Shown: in pieces, positions 1 through 8,998 of the stretch | Layout: each line of letters begins with the position of its first letter | Position numbering within the stretch: the first letter of the stretch is position 1 | NCBI GenBank assembly: GCA_963816775.1 | Contig: CAWFLX010000020.1 | Location: 248,001-312,000 of the forward strand | Direction of reading: 5' to 3' | Length of the DNA: 64,000 nucleotides | Origin: JAFAXD01 sp963816775 | GTDB taxonomy: Bacteria > Pseudomonadota > Alphaproteobacteria > Rhizobiales > Xanthobacteraceae | The notes under the pieces: model-generated | The model's input: the letters and a program-made list of their open reading frames with translations, nothing else | Told to the model about the DNA's origin: nothing | Databases searched by the model: none | Position numbers and translations under genes: made by a program

Positions 1-1584
1 TGGCTGGAATTCGTGCATCCGACCGATCGCGATCGTTTCCGGGCCACCCTCGATGGCCTGCTCGAGCATCGGCGCGGGCGCCTGATTCAAGACATTCGGC
101 TGCGCGGGTCCGACGATCACTATCTATGGTTCACCCTCAAGGCGCGGCCGGTTGTCGGCTCCGACGGCGAAGTGGTGCGGCTCGTCGGCACGCTGACCGA
201 CGTCACCGAGTTCAAGACCGCGGAAGAGCGGCTGCTGCACGATGCGGTCCGTGACAACCTCACCGGACTGCCGAACCGCGCGCTGTTTCTCAATCAGCTC
301 GATTCCGTGCTCGCCTTGAGCAAGGCCGACCCGGCCATCAAGGCGACCGTGATGGTGATCGATCTCGACCGCTTCAAGCAGGTCAACGACACCGTCGGGA
401 TGGCCGTCGGGGATTCAATACTGCTCACGATCGCGCGTCGGCTCGGCCGGTTGCTCAAACCGCAAGACGCGCTGGCACGGCTTGCCGGCGATCAGTTTGG
501 GCTGGTGCTGCTATCGGTACGCGAAGCGACACAAATTACGACATTCGGCGAGACCCTACGCAAAGCACTGCGCGCGCCGATCGCGTTCAATGACCGCGAG
601 ATCTTTCTCACCGCTTCGATCGGACTAGCGCTTGGCGACAGCCAGCCTACGCGCGGAGAAGAACTCCTCACCGATGCTGAACTCGCCATGGTGCATGCCA
701 AGCGGCTGGGCGGCGACCGCATCGAGGTGTTCAAGCCGACGATGCGCGCGCGCAAGATGGACAAGCTTGCGCTCGAGGGCGAATTGAAACGGGCAATCGA
801 GCGCGAGCAGATTTCGATCCAATACCAGCCGATCGCCCGGCTCAACGACCGGTCGATCGTCGGTTTCCAGGCCCAGCTGCGGTGGGATCACGCCAAATTC
901 GGGAAGCGATCCTCGGCCGAGTTCCTCGCGCTCGCGGAAGAAACCGGCCTCGCGCTCGAACTCGGAATGTTCGCGCTCGATCGGGTGGCACGCCAGCTCG
1001 GCGCCTGGCAGCGCACGACCCGCGTGCGCGAGCCGCTGTTCGTGAGCATCGACGTGGCCTCGCGCCAGCTGCTGCGCCAGGAGTTCGTCAATGATCTGCG
1101 CGCACTGCTGGGGCACGCAGGGCTAGCGCGCGGAACCCTGCAGATCGAGCTGACCGAAGCGATGGTCATGGAGAATCCCGAGTACTCCGCACAAGTCCTC
1201 CAACGCATGCATGAATTCGGCGCCGGGCTGATGCTCGCCGGTTTCGGCAATGGGCATTCCTCACTCGAATATTTGCAGCGGTTCCCGTTCGATACGCTCA
1301 AGATCGATCAATCGCTCGTGCGCCCCAACAACAAGGGCAAACGCCCAGTCATCCTGCGTTCGGTCGTGATGCTCGCGCACGATCTCGGAATGAAGGTCGT
1401 TGCGGAGGGCGCCGACACGGACGCGGACGTGAGCGATCTCAATGAGCGCGGGTGCGAATTCGCTCTGGGATCGCTCATCGGCGAGCCCGTGGACGCGACG
1501 AAAGCCGGCGGCTTGCTCTCGCGCGATAAAGTTGTCGCCCGCAATGAACCGGCGCACAGCGACGTCGCACGCTCTCACGCGTGA
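1..1584 (+). CDS. PAS-GGDEF-EAL protein with degenerate catalytic motifs (5' end outside window)
   Basis: The reading frame is open to the left edge, so the true start lies upstream. Residue numbers count from the GTG at 13. The visible part holds the end of a PAS/PAC sensor domain (to about residue 70), a GGDEF domain (about 75-240) and an EAL domain (about 255-500). The GGDEF signature reads AGDQF (about 158-162), with E replaced by Q. The EAL signature reads QAQ in GFQAQLRW (about 286), and the DDFG motif is LAGFG. LKID and the VVAEG motif remain. Cyclic-di-GMP synthesis and hydrolysis are therefore probably both lost, leaving a binding or regulatory role (inference). The 3' end overlaps the convergent yqgE-like gene by 10 bp. 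Confidence 0.9.
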   Translation, partial: WLEFVHPTDRDRFRATLDGLLEHRRGRLIQDIRLRGSDDHYLWFTLKARPVVGSDGEVVRLVGTLTDVTEFKTAEERLLHDAVRDNLTGLPNRALFLNQLDSVLALSKADPAIKATVMVIDLDRFKQVNDTVGMAVGDSILLTIARRLGRLLKPQDALARLAGDQFGLVLLSVREATQITTFGETLRKALRAPIAFNDREIFLTASIGLALGDSQPTRGEELLTDAELAMVHAKRLGGDRIEVFKPTMRARKMDKLALEGELKRAIEREQISIQYQPIARLNDRSIVGFQAQLRWDHAKFGKRSSAEFLALAEETGLALELGMFALDRVARQLGAWQRTTRVREPLFVSIDVASRQLLRQEFVNDLRALLGHAGLARGTLQIELTEAMVMENPEYSAQVLQRMHEFGAGLMLAGFGNGHSSLEYLQRFPFDTLKIDQSLVRPNNKGKRPVILRSVVMLAHDLGMKVVAEGADTDADVSDLNERGCEFALGSLIGEPVDATKAGGLLSRDKVVARNEPAHSDVARSHA

Positions 1585-2186
1585 CCGGCCTCGCTCGACA
1601 GCATGCCGAGATCGATGCCGAGCTTGCCCATCGCCTTCTCGTATTTGCCGCCGGTGTCGGTTCCAAACACAAGCTCAGAGTCGGCGGTGCAATGCAGCCA
1701 GCCGTTGTGCTGGATTTCCTTCTCCAGCTGACCCGGCGCCCAACCCGCATACCCGAGTGCCAACACCGCGCTCGCCGGGCCCTCGTCGCGTGCGATCGCC
1801 TTGAGGATGTCGAGCGTCGCCGTGAGGCAAATCCCCTCGTCGATCGGGAGGGTCGAATTCTCGATGAAGAAGTCGGCCGTGTGCAGCACGAAACCGCGCT
1901 GGGTCTCGACTGGACCGCCCTTGAGCACTTTGATGGTGCCCGCGCGCCGCGGAAGCTGAATGCGCTCGTTGGCCGGAATGACATCGAGCTTGACCAGCAG
2001 GTCCGGAAAGCTGATGTCGGCCGCTGGCTGGTTGACGACGATGCCCATGGCGCCTTCCGACGAGTGTGCGCACATGTAGATCAGGGTGCGGGCAAAGCGT
2101 TCATCGCGCATGCTCGGCATTGCGATAAGCATCTGGCCGTCAAGGAAACCCCGCCGGCCTTTGGCTGACTTCGTCGGAAGTTTCAT
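1575..2186 (-). CDS. YqgE/AlgH family protein (UPF0301)
   Basis: The 203-residue product has the features of the YqgE/AlgH family: an N-terminal segment reading GQMLIAMPSM followed by the GIVVNQP stretch. The length is normal for the family. The biochemical role of the family is not settled; AlgH has been linked to alginate regulation in Pseudomonas. The gene runs against the GGDEF-EAL gene and overlaps its stop. It is divergent from the DsbD-like gene across about 100 bp that would have to hold both promoters. Confidence 0.9.
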   Translation of the reverse strand: MKLPTKSAKGRRGFLDGQMLIAMPSMRDERFARTLIYMCAHSSEGAMGIVVNQPAADISFPDLLVKLDVIPANERIQLPRRAGTIKVLKGGPVETQRGFVLHTADFFIENSTLPIDEGICLTATLDILKAIARDEGPASAVLALGYAGWAPGQLEKEIQHNGWLHCTADSELVFGTDTGGKYEKAMGKLGIDLGMLSSEAGHA

Positions 2187-2290
2187 TGCTAAATACTACC
2201 TCGCTCCGCGGCCCGACGAAACCATTATTCACCAATGCCTCACGACGAATTCAGTTTCGTTCGCCGTCGATCACTTGTAGACGATTTGCC

Positions 2291-3139
2291 ATGATTGCAA
2301 CCGCATTGCGGCAGGTGGGCGCGGTGGGACTTGCTCTTGGGATCGCCGCGGTGGCGTCGCGCGCCCACGCGGCGGACGCTTCGCCGTGGGACGGGGATGC
2401 GCGCTCGTCAGTGCGCCTCATCGCGGGCGGTCCCGACGGCGCGACCTTGCGGGCGGGCGTGGAAATTCGACTGGCTCCCGGTTGGAAGACGTACTGGCGC
2501 TACCCCGGAGATTCAGGCGTGCCGCCCCGCTTTGATTTTGCGCAATCGAGTAACGTGAAATCAGTCACGCTGTCGTGGCCATCGCCGCGGCGTTTCGTCG
2601 ACGATGGCGGCCAAGCCATCGGGTATGAGGGTGATGTGATTTTTCCGCTGCGGATCCTGGCGAACAATCCAGCGCAGCCGGTCGTCCTTCGACTCAAGAT
2701 CGATTACGCCGTCTGTGAAAAATTGTGCGTCCCGGCCGAAGGCAGCGCCGAACTACCGCTTGCGGCGACGGCGGTCGCGTCCGCCAACGAGCCGGCGCTT
2801 GCGGCGGCCGAAGCGCGCGTGCCGAAACCCGCATCGATCGGCGATCGATCAACTCTCGCCATTCGCAGCCTGCAGAAAGACCCTGGTGTTCGGTTTGCGC
2901 GCGTCATCGTTGACGTGGCGGCGCCGGACGGTGAGGAGGTCGATCTGTTCGCCGAGGGACCAACGTCTGATTGGGCGTTACCGCTGCCGACGCCGATCGC
3001 CGGCGGGCCGCCCGGCCTGCATCGGTTTGCATTCGATCTCGACGGAGTTCCGCCCGGACAGAGCACCAAAGGCGCGGTCCTGACTTTGACGGCGGTCGCG
3101 GGGCGATCGGCGATCGAGGTCAAGGCAGCGCTCGACTGA
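2291..3139 (+). CDS. Periplasmic DsbD N-terminal-domain-like protein
   Basis: The product is 282 residues starting at the ATG at 2291, which directly precedes a signal peptide (hydrophobic core ending in SRAHA-A). The mature part resembles the soluble N-terminal (alpha) domain of DsbD, with a CEKLC cysteine pair and the phrase WKTYWRYPGDSG. DsbD-alpha passes electrons from the membrane to periplasmic thiol oxidoreductases. No membrane-spanning DsbD or CcdA domain is fused or adjacent, so a membrane partner must be encoded elsewhere. An upstream in-frame start at 2186 would place the signal peptide internally and is less likely. Confidence 0.8.
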   Translation: MIATALRQVGAVGLALGIAAVASRAHAADASPWDGDARSSVRLIAGGPDGATLRAGVEIRLAPGWKTYWRYPGDSGVPPRFDFAQSSNVKSVTLSWPSPRRFVDDGGQAIGYEGDVIFPLRILANNPAQPVVLRLKIDYAVCEKLCVPAEGSAELPLAATAVASANEPALAAAEARVPKPASIGDRSTLAIRSLQKDPGVRFARVIVDVAAPDGEEVDLFAEGPTSDWALPLPTPIAGGPPGLHRFAFDLDGVPPGQSTKGAVLTLTAVAGRSAIEVKAALD

Positions 3140-3209
3140 CCACTAGAATTCGAAAACGCGGTTGCGGTCTTTCGAAAATCGGCAGCCGTCGTTCCCCAAA
3201 TGCACCCAC

Positions 3210-3281
3210 TTTGCTGAAAATGCACCTCTTTCCTGGTCGCATTTCCCACGGAAAACCGGTGGCCACCTTTCCTGAAAATGC
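3210..3281. repeat. Direct repeat upstream of the peroxiredoxin gene
   Basis: Two 14-bp direct repeats, TTTGCTGAAAATGC (3210-3223) and TTTCCTGAAAATGC (3268-3281), differ at one base and lie 58 bp apart. They sit in the 207-bp gap before the peroxiredoxin gene. A shorter AAATGCACC is also duplicated at the first copy. They could be activator or repressor sites, but no regulator can be assigned. Confidence 0.45.
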
Positions 3282-3346
3282 TCTATTTTACGTGCGCTCC
3301 GGACGACCGGATGCGTGTGCATAGTTTAAACAAAGGAACGCCAGCC

Positions 3347-3829
3347 ATGATCAAGGTGGGTGATCGATTGCCCGAAGCCAAGTTCAGAGTGATGACCGGG
3401 GAAGGGCCGGCGGTGAAAACCACCGATGAGATTTTCAAAGGCAAGAAGGTGGTTTTGTTCGCCGTCCCCGGCGCATTCACGCCGACGTGTCACAAGAACC
3501 ACCTGCCTGGGTTTGTACAGAACGCCGGCGCGATCAAAGCGAAAGGCATCGATGCGATTGCGGTCACCGGCGTCAACGACGTGTTCGTCATGGATGCCTG
3601 GAAAAAGGCGTCCGGCGCCGAGGGAAAGATCGAGTTTCTTTCCGACGGTAACGGCGATTTCGCCAAGGCGCTCGATTTGTGGATCGACGGCTCCGGAATG
3701 GGCCTCGGCGTGCGCTCGAAGCGTTACTCGATGCTGGTTGAAGACGGCGTCGTGAAGAAGCTCAACGTCGAGGAAGCCCCCGGCAAAGCCGATGTGTCGG
3801 GCGCCGAGAACTTGCTCAAGCAGCTTTGA
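3347..3829 (+). CDS. Peroxiredoxin, Prx5 type (1-Cys)
   Basis: The 160-residue protein carries the Prx5-type active site PGAFTPTCHKNHLPGF with the peroxidatic cysteine at residue 48. It is the only cysteine in the protein, so it should work as a 1-Cys enzyme that needs an external thiol such as glutathione/glutaredoxin. It reduces hydrogen peroxide and alkyl hydroperoxides in the cytoplasm; no signal peptide is seen. The ATG at 3347 follows an AAGGAA ribosome-binding site and begins the conserved MIKVGDRLPEA segment, which rules out an in-frame start at 3278. Confidence 0.92.
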   Translation: MIKVGDRLPEAKFRVMTGEGPAVKTTDEIFKGKKVVLFAVPGAFTPTCHKNHLPGFVQNAGAIKAKGIDAIAVTGVNDVFVMDAWKKASGAEGKIEFLSDGNGDFAKALDLWIDGSGMGLGVRSKRYSMLVEDGVVKKLNVEEAPGKADVSGAENLLKQL

Positions 3830-3895
3830 GCATTCCAACCGCGGCGCCCCGCGTCCCCGGATCGGCGATGCGGGGTGTCGTTTCAGCGAGGCGTC

Positions 3896-5131
3896 ATGGT
3901 CGGCCAGGTATCCCACATCACCGCGTGGCTCATGGACGGCGCGCGCGCGACGCGCTCGGATGACGTTCTCAAGAAGTTGTGTGAGGACCTTGGCGCCTGC
4001 GGCGTCCCGCTGTGGCGAGTCGCGGTCTTTGTTCGCACGTTGCACCCGGATGTTTTTGGCCGCAGCTTCGTCTGGCGCCCCGGCGCGGACGTCGTCGTCT
4101 CTCAGGCCCCGCACACCATCACGACGACGGATCAATACCTCAAGAGCCCGGTTCTCGCCGTCTACGAAACCCAACGACCGGTCCGCCACCGATTGATCGA
4201 TGAGCCGAGCGCGCAGGACACTCCATTCCTGCGCGAGCTGCGAGAGGAAGGCGTCACTGATTACCTCGCATCGCCGCTGATGTTCACCGATGGCTCGCTG
4301 CATTGCGTCACTTGGTCGACCAAGCATCCGGGCGGTTTTACCGGCGATCATCTCGCCGCGCTTGAGCAGGTTATTCCGCCATTCGCGCGCGTGGCAGAAA
4401 TCCGCGCGCTGCAGCGAACTGCCAGCAATCTGCTCGACACTTATATCGGCAACAGCGCCGGCGCCCGCGTTCTCGCCGGCCAGATCCGGCGCGGCCACGC
4501 TGACAAGATCCACGCCGCGATCTGGCTCTCCGACATGCGCGGTTTCACCACGCTCTCCGATCGGCTGCCGCCAGAAACCATTGTCGATGTGCTCAACCGC
4601 TATTTCGAATGCCAAGTCCCGGCGGTGATCGAGCACGGCGGAGAGGTCTTGAAATTCATGGGCGACGGGTTGCTCGCGATTTTTCCGATCGCGTTGGACG
4701 ATTCCGACGCGACGCAAGTATGCGGGCGCGTTTTGGAAGCGGCGCGCGCGGCCCGGACCAACGTCGCGGCGCTCGACGCCTCGGACGGCGCCAAGCTGGG
4801 TCACGCGCTCCGCTTCGGGCTCGCGCTGCACGTCGGTGAGGTTTTGTATGGCAACATCGGCGCCCCCGGCCGGCTTGATTTCACCTGTATCGGCCCAGCC
4901 GTGAACCTCGCGGCGCGGCTCGAGAAGATCGTGGCCAAGCTTGGACGCACCGTGATTGCGTCCGAGAAATTCGCGCAACAGTGCGCCTCGGACGTGGAGT
5001 CGCTTGGCGAATTCTCGGTCGCAGGTTTTGCCGGCCCGCAGACTGCCTACGGGTTGCGGGACGAAGCTGGCGGCGCGCCCGCGCAACCAGCCGCGATCCG
5101 CGAGGCCGGGCTGTCACCAGCCGCGCCTTGA
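3896..5131 (+). CDS. Class III adenylate cyclase with a conserved N-terminal domain
   Basis: The 411-residue protein has an uncharacterised N-terminal half (about 1-195) and a class III nucleotide cyclase catalytic domain (about 205-390). The metal-binding Asp is in SDMRGFT (D213) and the second in FMGDG. The substrate-selecting Lys (VLKFMGD, K253) and Asp (LDFT) point to ATP rather than GTP. No membrane segment is obvious, so it is probably cytosolic. The ATG at 3896 has a GAGG ribosome-binding site; a GTG at 3875 is the alternative. A protein with the same architecture is encoded at 60415-61650. Confidence 0.88.
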   Translation: MVGQVSHITAWLMDGARATRSDDVLKKLCEDLGACGVPLWRVAVFVRTLHPDVFGRSFVWRPGADVVVSQAPHTITTTDQYLKSPVLAVYETQRPVRHRLIDEPSAQDTPFLRELREEGVTDYLASPLMFTDGSLHCVTWSTKHPGGFTGDHLAALEQVIPPFARVAEIRALQRTASNLLDTYIGNSAGARVLAGQIRRGHADKIHAAIWLSDMRGFTTLSDRLPPETIVDVLNRYFECQVPAVIEHGGEVLKFMGDGLLAIFPIALDDSDATQVCGRVLEAARAARTNVAALDASDGAKLGHALRFGLALHVGEVLYGNIGAPGRLDFTCIGPAVNLAARLEKIVAKLGRTVIASEKFAQQCASDVESLGEFSVAGFAGPQTAYGLRDEAGGAPAQPAAIREAGLSPAAP

Positions 5132-5141
5132 AGGCGTCCGC

Positions 5142-5630
5142 TCAGGGCGACTCCGGCGACCGGGCAGTAGCCCGCATTTCGGCAATCGCCGAACGCGCTA
5201 GTTCGTCCGCACGCTCGTTGAGATCGTGGCCCGCATGGCCGCGCACCCAGTGCCAGGTGACCTTGTGCTGGGCCAGCGCGGCGTCGAGGCGTCGCCACAG
5301 CTCGGCATTCTTCACCGGCTTCTTGTCGGCGGTGCGCCAGCCGTTGCGTTTCCAGCCGTGAATCCACTTGGTGATGCCGTCACGCAAATACTGGCTGTCG
5401 GTGTGCACCTCAGCCGCGCACGAGCGCTTGAGCGCTTCTAGCGCCATGATCGCAGCCATCAATTCCATGCGGTTGTTGGTCGTGTGCGGCTCCCCGCCCT
5501 TAATCTCGCGGGTGTGGCCGTTCCACTGCAGGATCGCCCCCCACCCGCCCGGACCCGGGTTGCCGGAGCAGGCGCCATCAGTGTGGATGATCACGCGATC
5601 GGTGCTCACGCCTTCAACCGTCGATGCCAT
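5142..5630 (-). CDS. rnhA: Ribonuclease HI
   Basis: The 162-residue protein degrades the RNA strand of RNA-DNA hybrids. All four acidic catalytic residues are visible in order: D in HTDGACSGNPG, E in NRMELMAA, D in HTDSQYL and D in NERADELA. Length and motif order are typical for RNase HI. The ATG at 5630 lies inside the 3' end of thrB (17-bp overlap), so translation is probably coupled in an ispH-thrB-rnhA operon. The longer frame extending to 5804 is the overlap with thrB and was not used. Confidence 0.96.
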   Translation of the reverse strand: MASTVEGVSTDRVIIHTDGACSGNPGPGGWGAILQWNGHTREIKGGEPHTTNNRMELMAAIMALEALKRSCAAEVHTDSQYLRDGITKWIHGWKRNGWRTADKKPVKNAELWRRLDAALAQHKVTWHWVRGHAGHDLNERADELARSAIAEMRATARSPESP

Positions 5631-6579
5631 AGTCGCGCGCACTTTTGATCGCCTGGTGGAACCGAAGCCGGCGCCAGTATTCGAGCGGATCCTTGGGCCG
5701 CACCATCGCACCGGGCGGAACGTTGAGCCAATCGACCAGGCGCGTGAGCAAGAAGCGCAACGCGGCGCCGCGCGCCAGCAGTGGGAGCGCGGCACGTTCC
5801 GCATCGTGCAGCGGCCGCACCTTGCCGTAGGCCTGTAGCAATGCCCGCCCCTTGGTCACGTTGAACGAATGATCGGACTCGAAGCACCACGCGTTGAGGC
5901 AGATGGCGACATCGTAGGCAAGCGTATCGGTGCATGCGAAATAGAAGTCGATCAGGCCCGACAACTGGTTGCCGAGAAAGAACACGTTGTCGGGAAAAAG
6001 ATCGGCGTGGATCACACCCTGCGGAAGGTCGCGCGGCCAGCAGGTCTCGCAATGGTCAAGCTCGCGCGCGATGACACGGCCGAGGTCGCGTTGGACGCTG
6101 TCGGCGAGCTCGCCGATCGACCCGTAGAGATGCCGCCAGCCCGCGACGGAGAGCGCATTCTTGCGGGTCATCTTGAAGTCTGCGCCGGCAAGGTGAAGCC
6201 GCGCGAGCGCCTCTCCGACCGCGGCGCAGTGGGTCGCGCTCGGCCGGCGAACCCACATGCCGTCCAGAAAGGTGACCACGGCGGCTGGCCGGCGTGCCAG
6301 CTTGCCGAGCGTCTCGCCGCTGCGATTGCGAACCGGTTGCGGACAGGTAAGTCCGCTCGCGTGCAGATGCTCCATCAGCCCCAGAAAGAACGGGAGATCG
6401 TGCGCCGCGACCCGCTTCTCATAGAGCGTGAGGACGAAATAGCCGCTGGTCGTGTGCAGCAGAAAATTCGAGTTTTCGACCCCTTCGGCGATTCCCTTGT
6501 AGGAGAGCACCTCGCCGAGATCGTAGTCGGCCAGAAATGTCTGCAGTTCCTCGACGCCGACGTCGGTATAGACCGCCAC
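5614..6579 (-). CDS. thrB: Homoserine kinase (aminoglycoside-phosphotransferase fold)
   Basis: The 321-residue protein is the ThrB of the APH-like fold used by Alphaproteobacteria, which phosphorylates homoserine for threonine synthesis. It begins MAVYTDVGVEELQTFL and has the GVENSNF nucleotide-binding loop. The catalytic IHADLFPDN loop and the following GLIDFYFA metal-binding motif are both present. It follows ispH after 11 bp and overlaps rnhA, an order often seen in Hyphomicrobiales. Confidence 0.95.
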   Translation of the reverse strand: MAVYTDVGVEELQTFLADYDLGEVLSYKGIAEGVENSNFLLHTTSGYFVLTLYEKRVAAHDLPFFLGLMEHLHASGLTCPQPVRNRSGETLGKLARRPAAVVTFLDGMWVRRPSATHCAAVGEALARLHLAGADFKMTRKNALSVAGWRHLYGSIGELADSVQRDLGRVIARELDHCETCWPRDLPQGVIHADLFPDNVFFLGNQLSGLIDFYFACTDTLAYDVAICLNAWCFESDHSFNVTKGRALLQAYGKVRPLHDAERAALPLLARGAALRFLLTRLVDWLNVPPGAMVRPKDPLEYWRRLRFHQAIKSARDYGIDG

Positions 6580-6590
6580 GCGTCACCTGA

Positions 6591-7568
6591 TCATTCGGCG
6601 GCCTCGCTGCCGCGCAACGGGCGCGGCAACGGGAAAAATACTTCCTCCTCGGCGCCGGTAATGATTTCGATGTCCAGTGCAAAGCGCTCGCCGAACGCCT
6701 CGACAATCTCCTGCACCAACACCTCGGGCGCGGACGCGCCGGCGGTAATTCCGATGCGCTTCAAGCGCTCGAACTTCGACCAATCGATATCGGCGGCGCG
6801 CTGCATCAGCACCGCGTAGGCACAGCCGTTGCGCATCGCCACTTCCTTGAGCCGTTGCGAGTTCGAGGAATTCGGCGATCCGACCACGATCATTGCGTCC
6901 ACGATATGGGCTACCCGCTTGACCGCCTCCTGGCGGTTGGTGGTGGCGTAGCAAATGTCTTCCTTGTGGGGCCCGACGATGCCGGGGAAGCGCTGCTTGA
7001 GCACGACCACGATTTCAGCGGTGTCGTCGACCGAGAGCGTGGTCTGGGTCACGTAGGCAAGATTGTCCGCGTCGCGTGGCTTGAAACTCTCGGCGTGCGC
7101 AATGGTCTCCACAAGATGCACGGTTCCGATCGGCAGCTGACCGATGGTGCCGACAACCTCGGGATGTCCGGCATGGCCGACCAGAATGATTTCCCGGCCG
7201 CGCCGGAAATGAAGCTCGGCTTCGCGATGCACCTTGGTCACCAATGGGCAAGTTGCATCGATCGAATAAAGGTTACGCCGGATCGCCTCGTCGGGCACCG
7301 ACTTGGGCACGCCATGGGCGGAAAATACAACCGGCGCGGTGGTGTCGGGAATCTCGTCGAGGCTTTCGACAAAGATCGCGCCCTTCGCCCGCAAGCTGTC
7401 GACGACGTACCGGTTGTGCACGATCTCGTGGCGCACATAGACGGGTGGGCCGTGCAGCGCGAGCGCGCGTTCCACCGTATCGATTGCCCGCACCACCCCG
7501 GCGCAGAAGCCGCGCGGCGAGCAAAGCAGCACCTTGAGCGGCGGTTTTTGCGGACTGAACGCGGCCAT
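6591..7568 (-). CDS. ispH: 4-hydroxy-3-methylbut-2-enyl diphosphate reductase
   Basis: The 325-residue protein catalyses the last step of the MEP isoprenoid pathway, giving IPP and DMAPP. The three cysteines that bind the iron-sulfur cluster are in GFCAGVVRA, DATCPLVTK and DICYATTNRQ, and the C-terminal TAGASAPE motif is present. The ATG at 7568 fits family starts; upstream in-frame residues up to 7691 are unlike the family. It is the first gene of the ispH-thrB-rnhA unit and is divergent from trcR. Confidence 0.96.
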   Translation of the reverse strand: MAAFSPQKPPLKVLLCSPRGFCAGVVRAIDTVERALALHGPPVYVRHEIVHNRYVVDSLRAKGAIFVESLDEIPDTTAPVVFSAHGVPKSVPDEAIRRNLYSIDATCPLVTKVHREAELHFRRGREIILVGHAGHPEVVGTIGQLPIGTVHLVETIAHAESFKPRDADNLAYVTQTTLSVDDTAEIVVVLKQRFPGIVGPHKEDICYATTNRQEAVKRVAHIVDAMIVVGSPNSSNSQRLKEVAMRNGCAYAVLMQRAADIDWSKFERLKRIGITAGASAPEVLVQEIVEAFGERFALDIEIITGAEEEVFFPLPRPLRGSEAAE

Positions 7569-7782
7569 GGTCCTCGATCGGCGGGGTTTGTTGCCCCGTT
7601 GGGCGAATAGGGGCGACGCAGACGCCTTCGGGTGGTGTGCATGGCCCCCCGGCCGGCGCGCTGTCAAGGTGGCGGCCCGGGGATTGCGCACCTCGGGCCG
7701 AATTGCCTATATAAGTGCACTTTCCACTCATTTCGGTGACGTGGGCTCCGCCGGCAAGGGCGGGCGGAGCGAAGGAGGATTT

Positions 7783-8487
7783 ATGACAACGCAACCGCTG
7801 ATGCCAAAGGCTACCGCCGTTTGGCTGGTGGACAACACGGCCCTGTCGTTCGACCAGATCGCCGACTTTTGCAAGCTGCACCCACTCGAGGTGCGCGCGG
7901 TGGCGGACGGTGACGCGGCCCAGGGCATCAAGGGGCTCGATCCGATCCAGACCGGCCAACTCACCCGCGAGGAAATCGCCAAGGGCGAGGCCGACCCGGA
8001 TCACCGGCTCCAGCTTGCCGCCACCAAGGTCCGACTGCCGGAATCCAAGCGCAAGACCAAGGGCGGCCGCTATACGCCGGTGTCACGCCGGCAGGACCGG
8101 CCGAACGCGATCCTGTGGCTGGTGCGCAATCATCCTGAGCTCAAGGACAGCCAGATCATGCGGCTCGTCGGCACCACCAAGTCGACGATCAGCTCGATCC
8201 GCGAACGCACCCATTGGAACGCCGCCAACCTGCAGCCGATGGATCCGGTCACACTCGGACTGTGCTCGCAGATTGATCTCGATCTCGAGGTCTCGCGCGC
8301 CGCCAAGGAGAAGCCGGCGCCGCCCGAGCAGGGCGTGACGTTGTTGCCAGCCGAAGTGACCACGGCAAAGCCGCAGCCGGAGGCGCCGGCTGCCCAGAAG
8401 CCGTCCGGTGAACTCGACGTGCAGGCGGTGTTTGCCAAGCTCAAGCAGATCGGCGGCAAGGGCGACGACAAGGGCGAGGACAAATAG
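7783..8487 (+). CDS. DUF1013 family cell-cycle transcriptional regulator (TrcR-like)
   Basis: The 234-residue protein matches the alphaproteobacterial DUF1013 family, named TrcR in cell-cycle work. It opens with MPKATAVWLVDNTALSFDQI and has a helix-turn-helix-like centre around DSQIMRLVGTTKSTISSIRE. The C-terminus is rich in Ala, Pro and Lys. The ATG at 7783 is fixed by a strong GGAGG ribosome-binding site 5-9 bases upstream. It stands alone, divergent from ispH across about 210 bp. Confidence 0.9.
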   Translation: MTTQPLMPKATAVWLVDNTALSFDQIADFCKLHPLEVRAVADGDAAQGIKGLDPIQTGQLTREEIAKGEADPDHRLQLAATKVRLPESKRKTKGGRYTPVSRRQDRPNAILWLVRNHPELKDSQIMRLVGTTKSTISSIRERTHWNAANLQPMDPVTLGLCSQIDLDLEVSRAAKEKPAPPEQGVTLLPAEVTTAKPQPEAPAAQKPSGELDVQAVFAKLKQIGGKGDDKGEDK

Positions 8488-8518
8488 GCCTGAGGCGGCG
8501 CCCCATTCCGGATTGATC

Positions 8519-8971
8519 CTAGAGCTCAAACCCGATTTTGCGGTCGAGCGAATAGGGTCCGCCCCCGCGCAGCGCGATCGCGAACGCCACCAGGCCCCAC
8601 AGCAGCACGTATTCATAGCCGCGGCTGAGCCAGGCAAAGCCATTGTTCCAATATAGGCAAAAGATCACGAACATCTCGATCGCGACCGCGGCAGCGCAAA
8701 AGCGCGTGAACAGCCCGAGGATGATGCCGATGCCGCCAAGAAGCTCGATCAGGGTCGAGCCCCAAGCGAAGAACCAAGCCGGCTCCATGCCGAGCTGCGA
8801 ATAACCCGCGAGCCCCGTGTTGACGCCGCGTTGGAGCTTGATCCAGGCGTGCACGACGAGGTTCCAGCCGACCGCGATTCGGATCAGCGGCCAAGCCAGC
8901 GGGATCGCCCAGTCATAGAACGGCTTGAGTCCCGGAACGAGCAGGCGTGGCTGAGCTTGCGTTTCAGGCAT
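8519..8971 (-). CDS. DoxX family membrane protein
   Basis: The 150-residue protein has four hydrophobic segments and the DoxX features WFFAWGSTLIELLGG and FTRFCAAAVAIEMF. DoxX proteins are small inner-membrane proteins of varied role, some tied to quinone or thiosulfate oxidation; no specific role is indicated here. The gene lies 27 bp downstream of the ABC permease gene on the same strand and may be the last gene of that operon. Confidence 0.85.
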   Translation of the reverse strand: MPETQAQPRLLVPGLKPFYDWAIPLAWPLIRIAVGWNLVVHAWIKLQRGVNTGLAGYSQLGMEPAWFFAWGSTLIELLGGIGIILGLFTRFCAAAVAIEMFVIFCLYWNNGFAWLSRGYEYVLLWGLVAFAIALRGGGPYSLDRKIGFEL

Positions 8972-8998
8972 AGACGTCTCCCCCCGTGTGTGAGTGAT

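Noticed and set aside
3326..5086. 586-codon open frame on the minus strand across the peroxiredoxin and cyclase genes
   Set aside because: It lies wholly antisense to two well-supported genes. Its product is Arg/Glu/Gly-rich with no domain, which is the usual shadow of GC-rich coding DNA.
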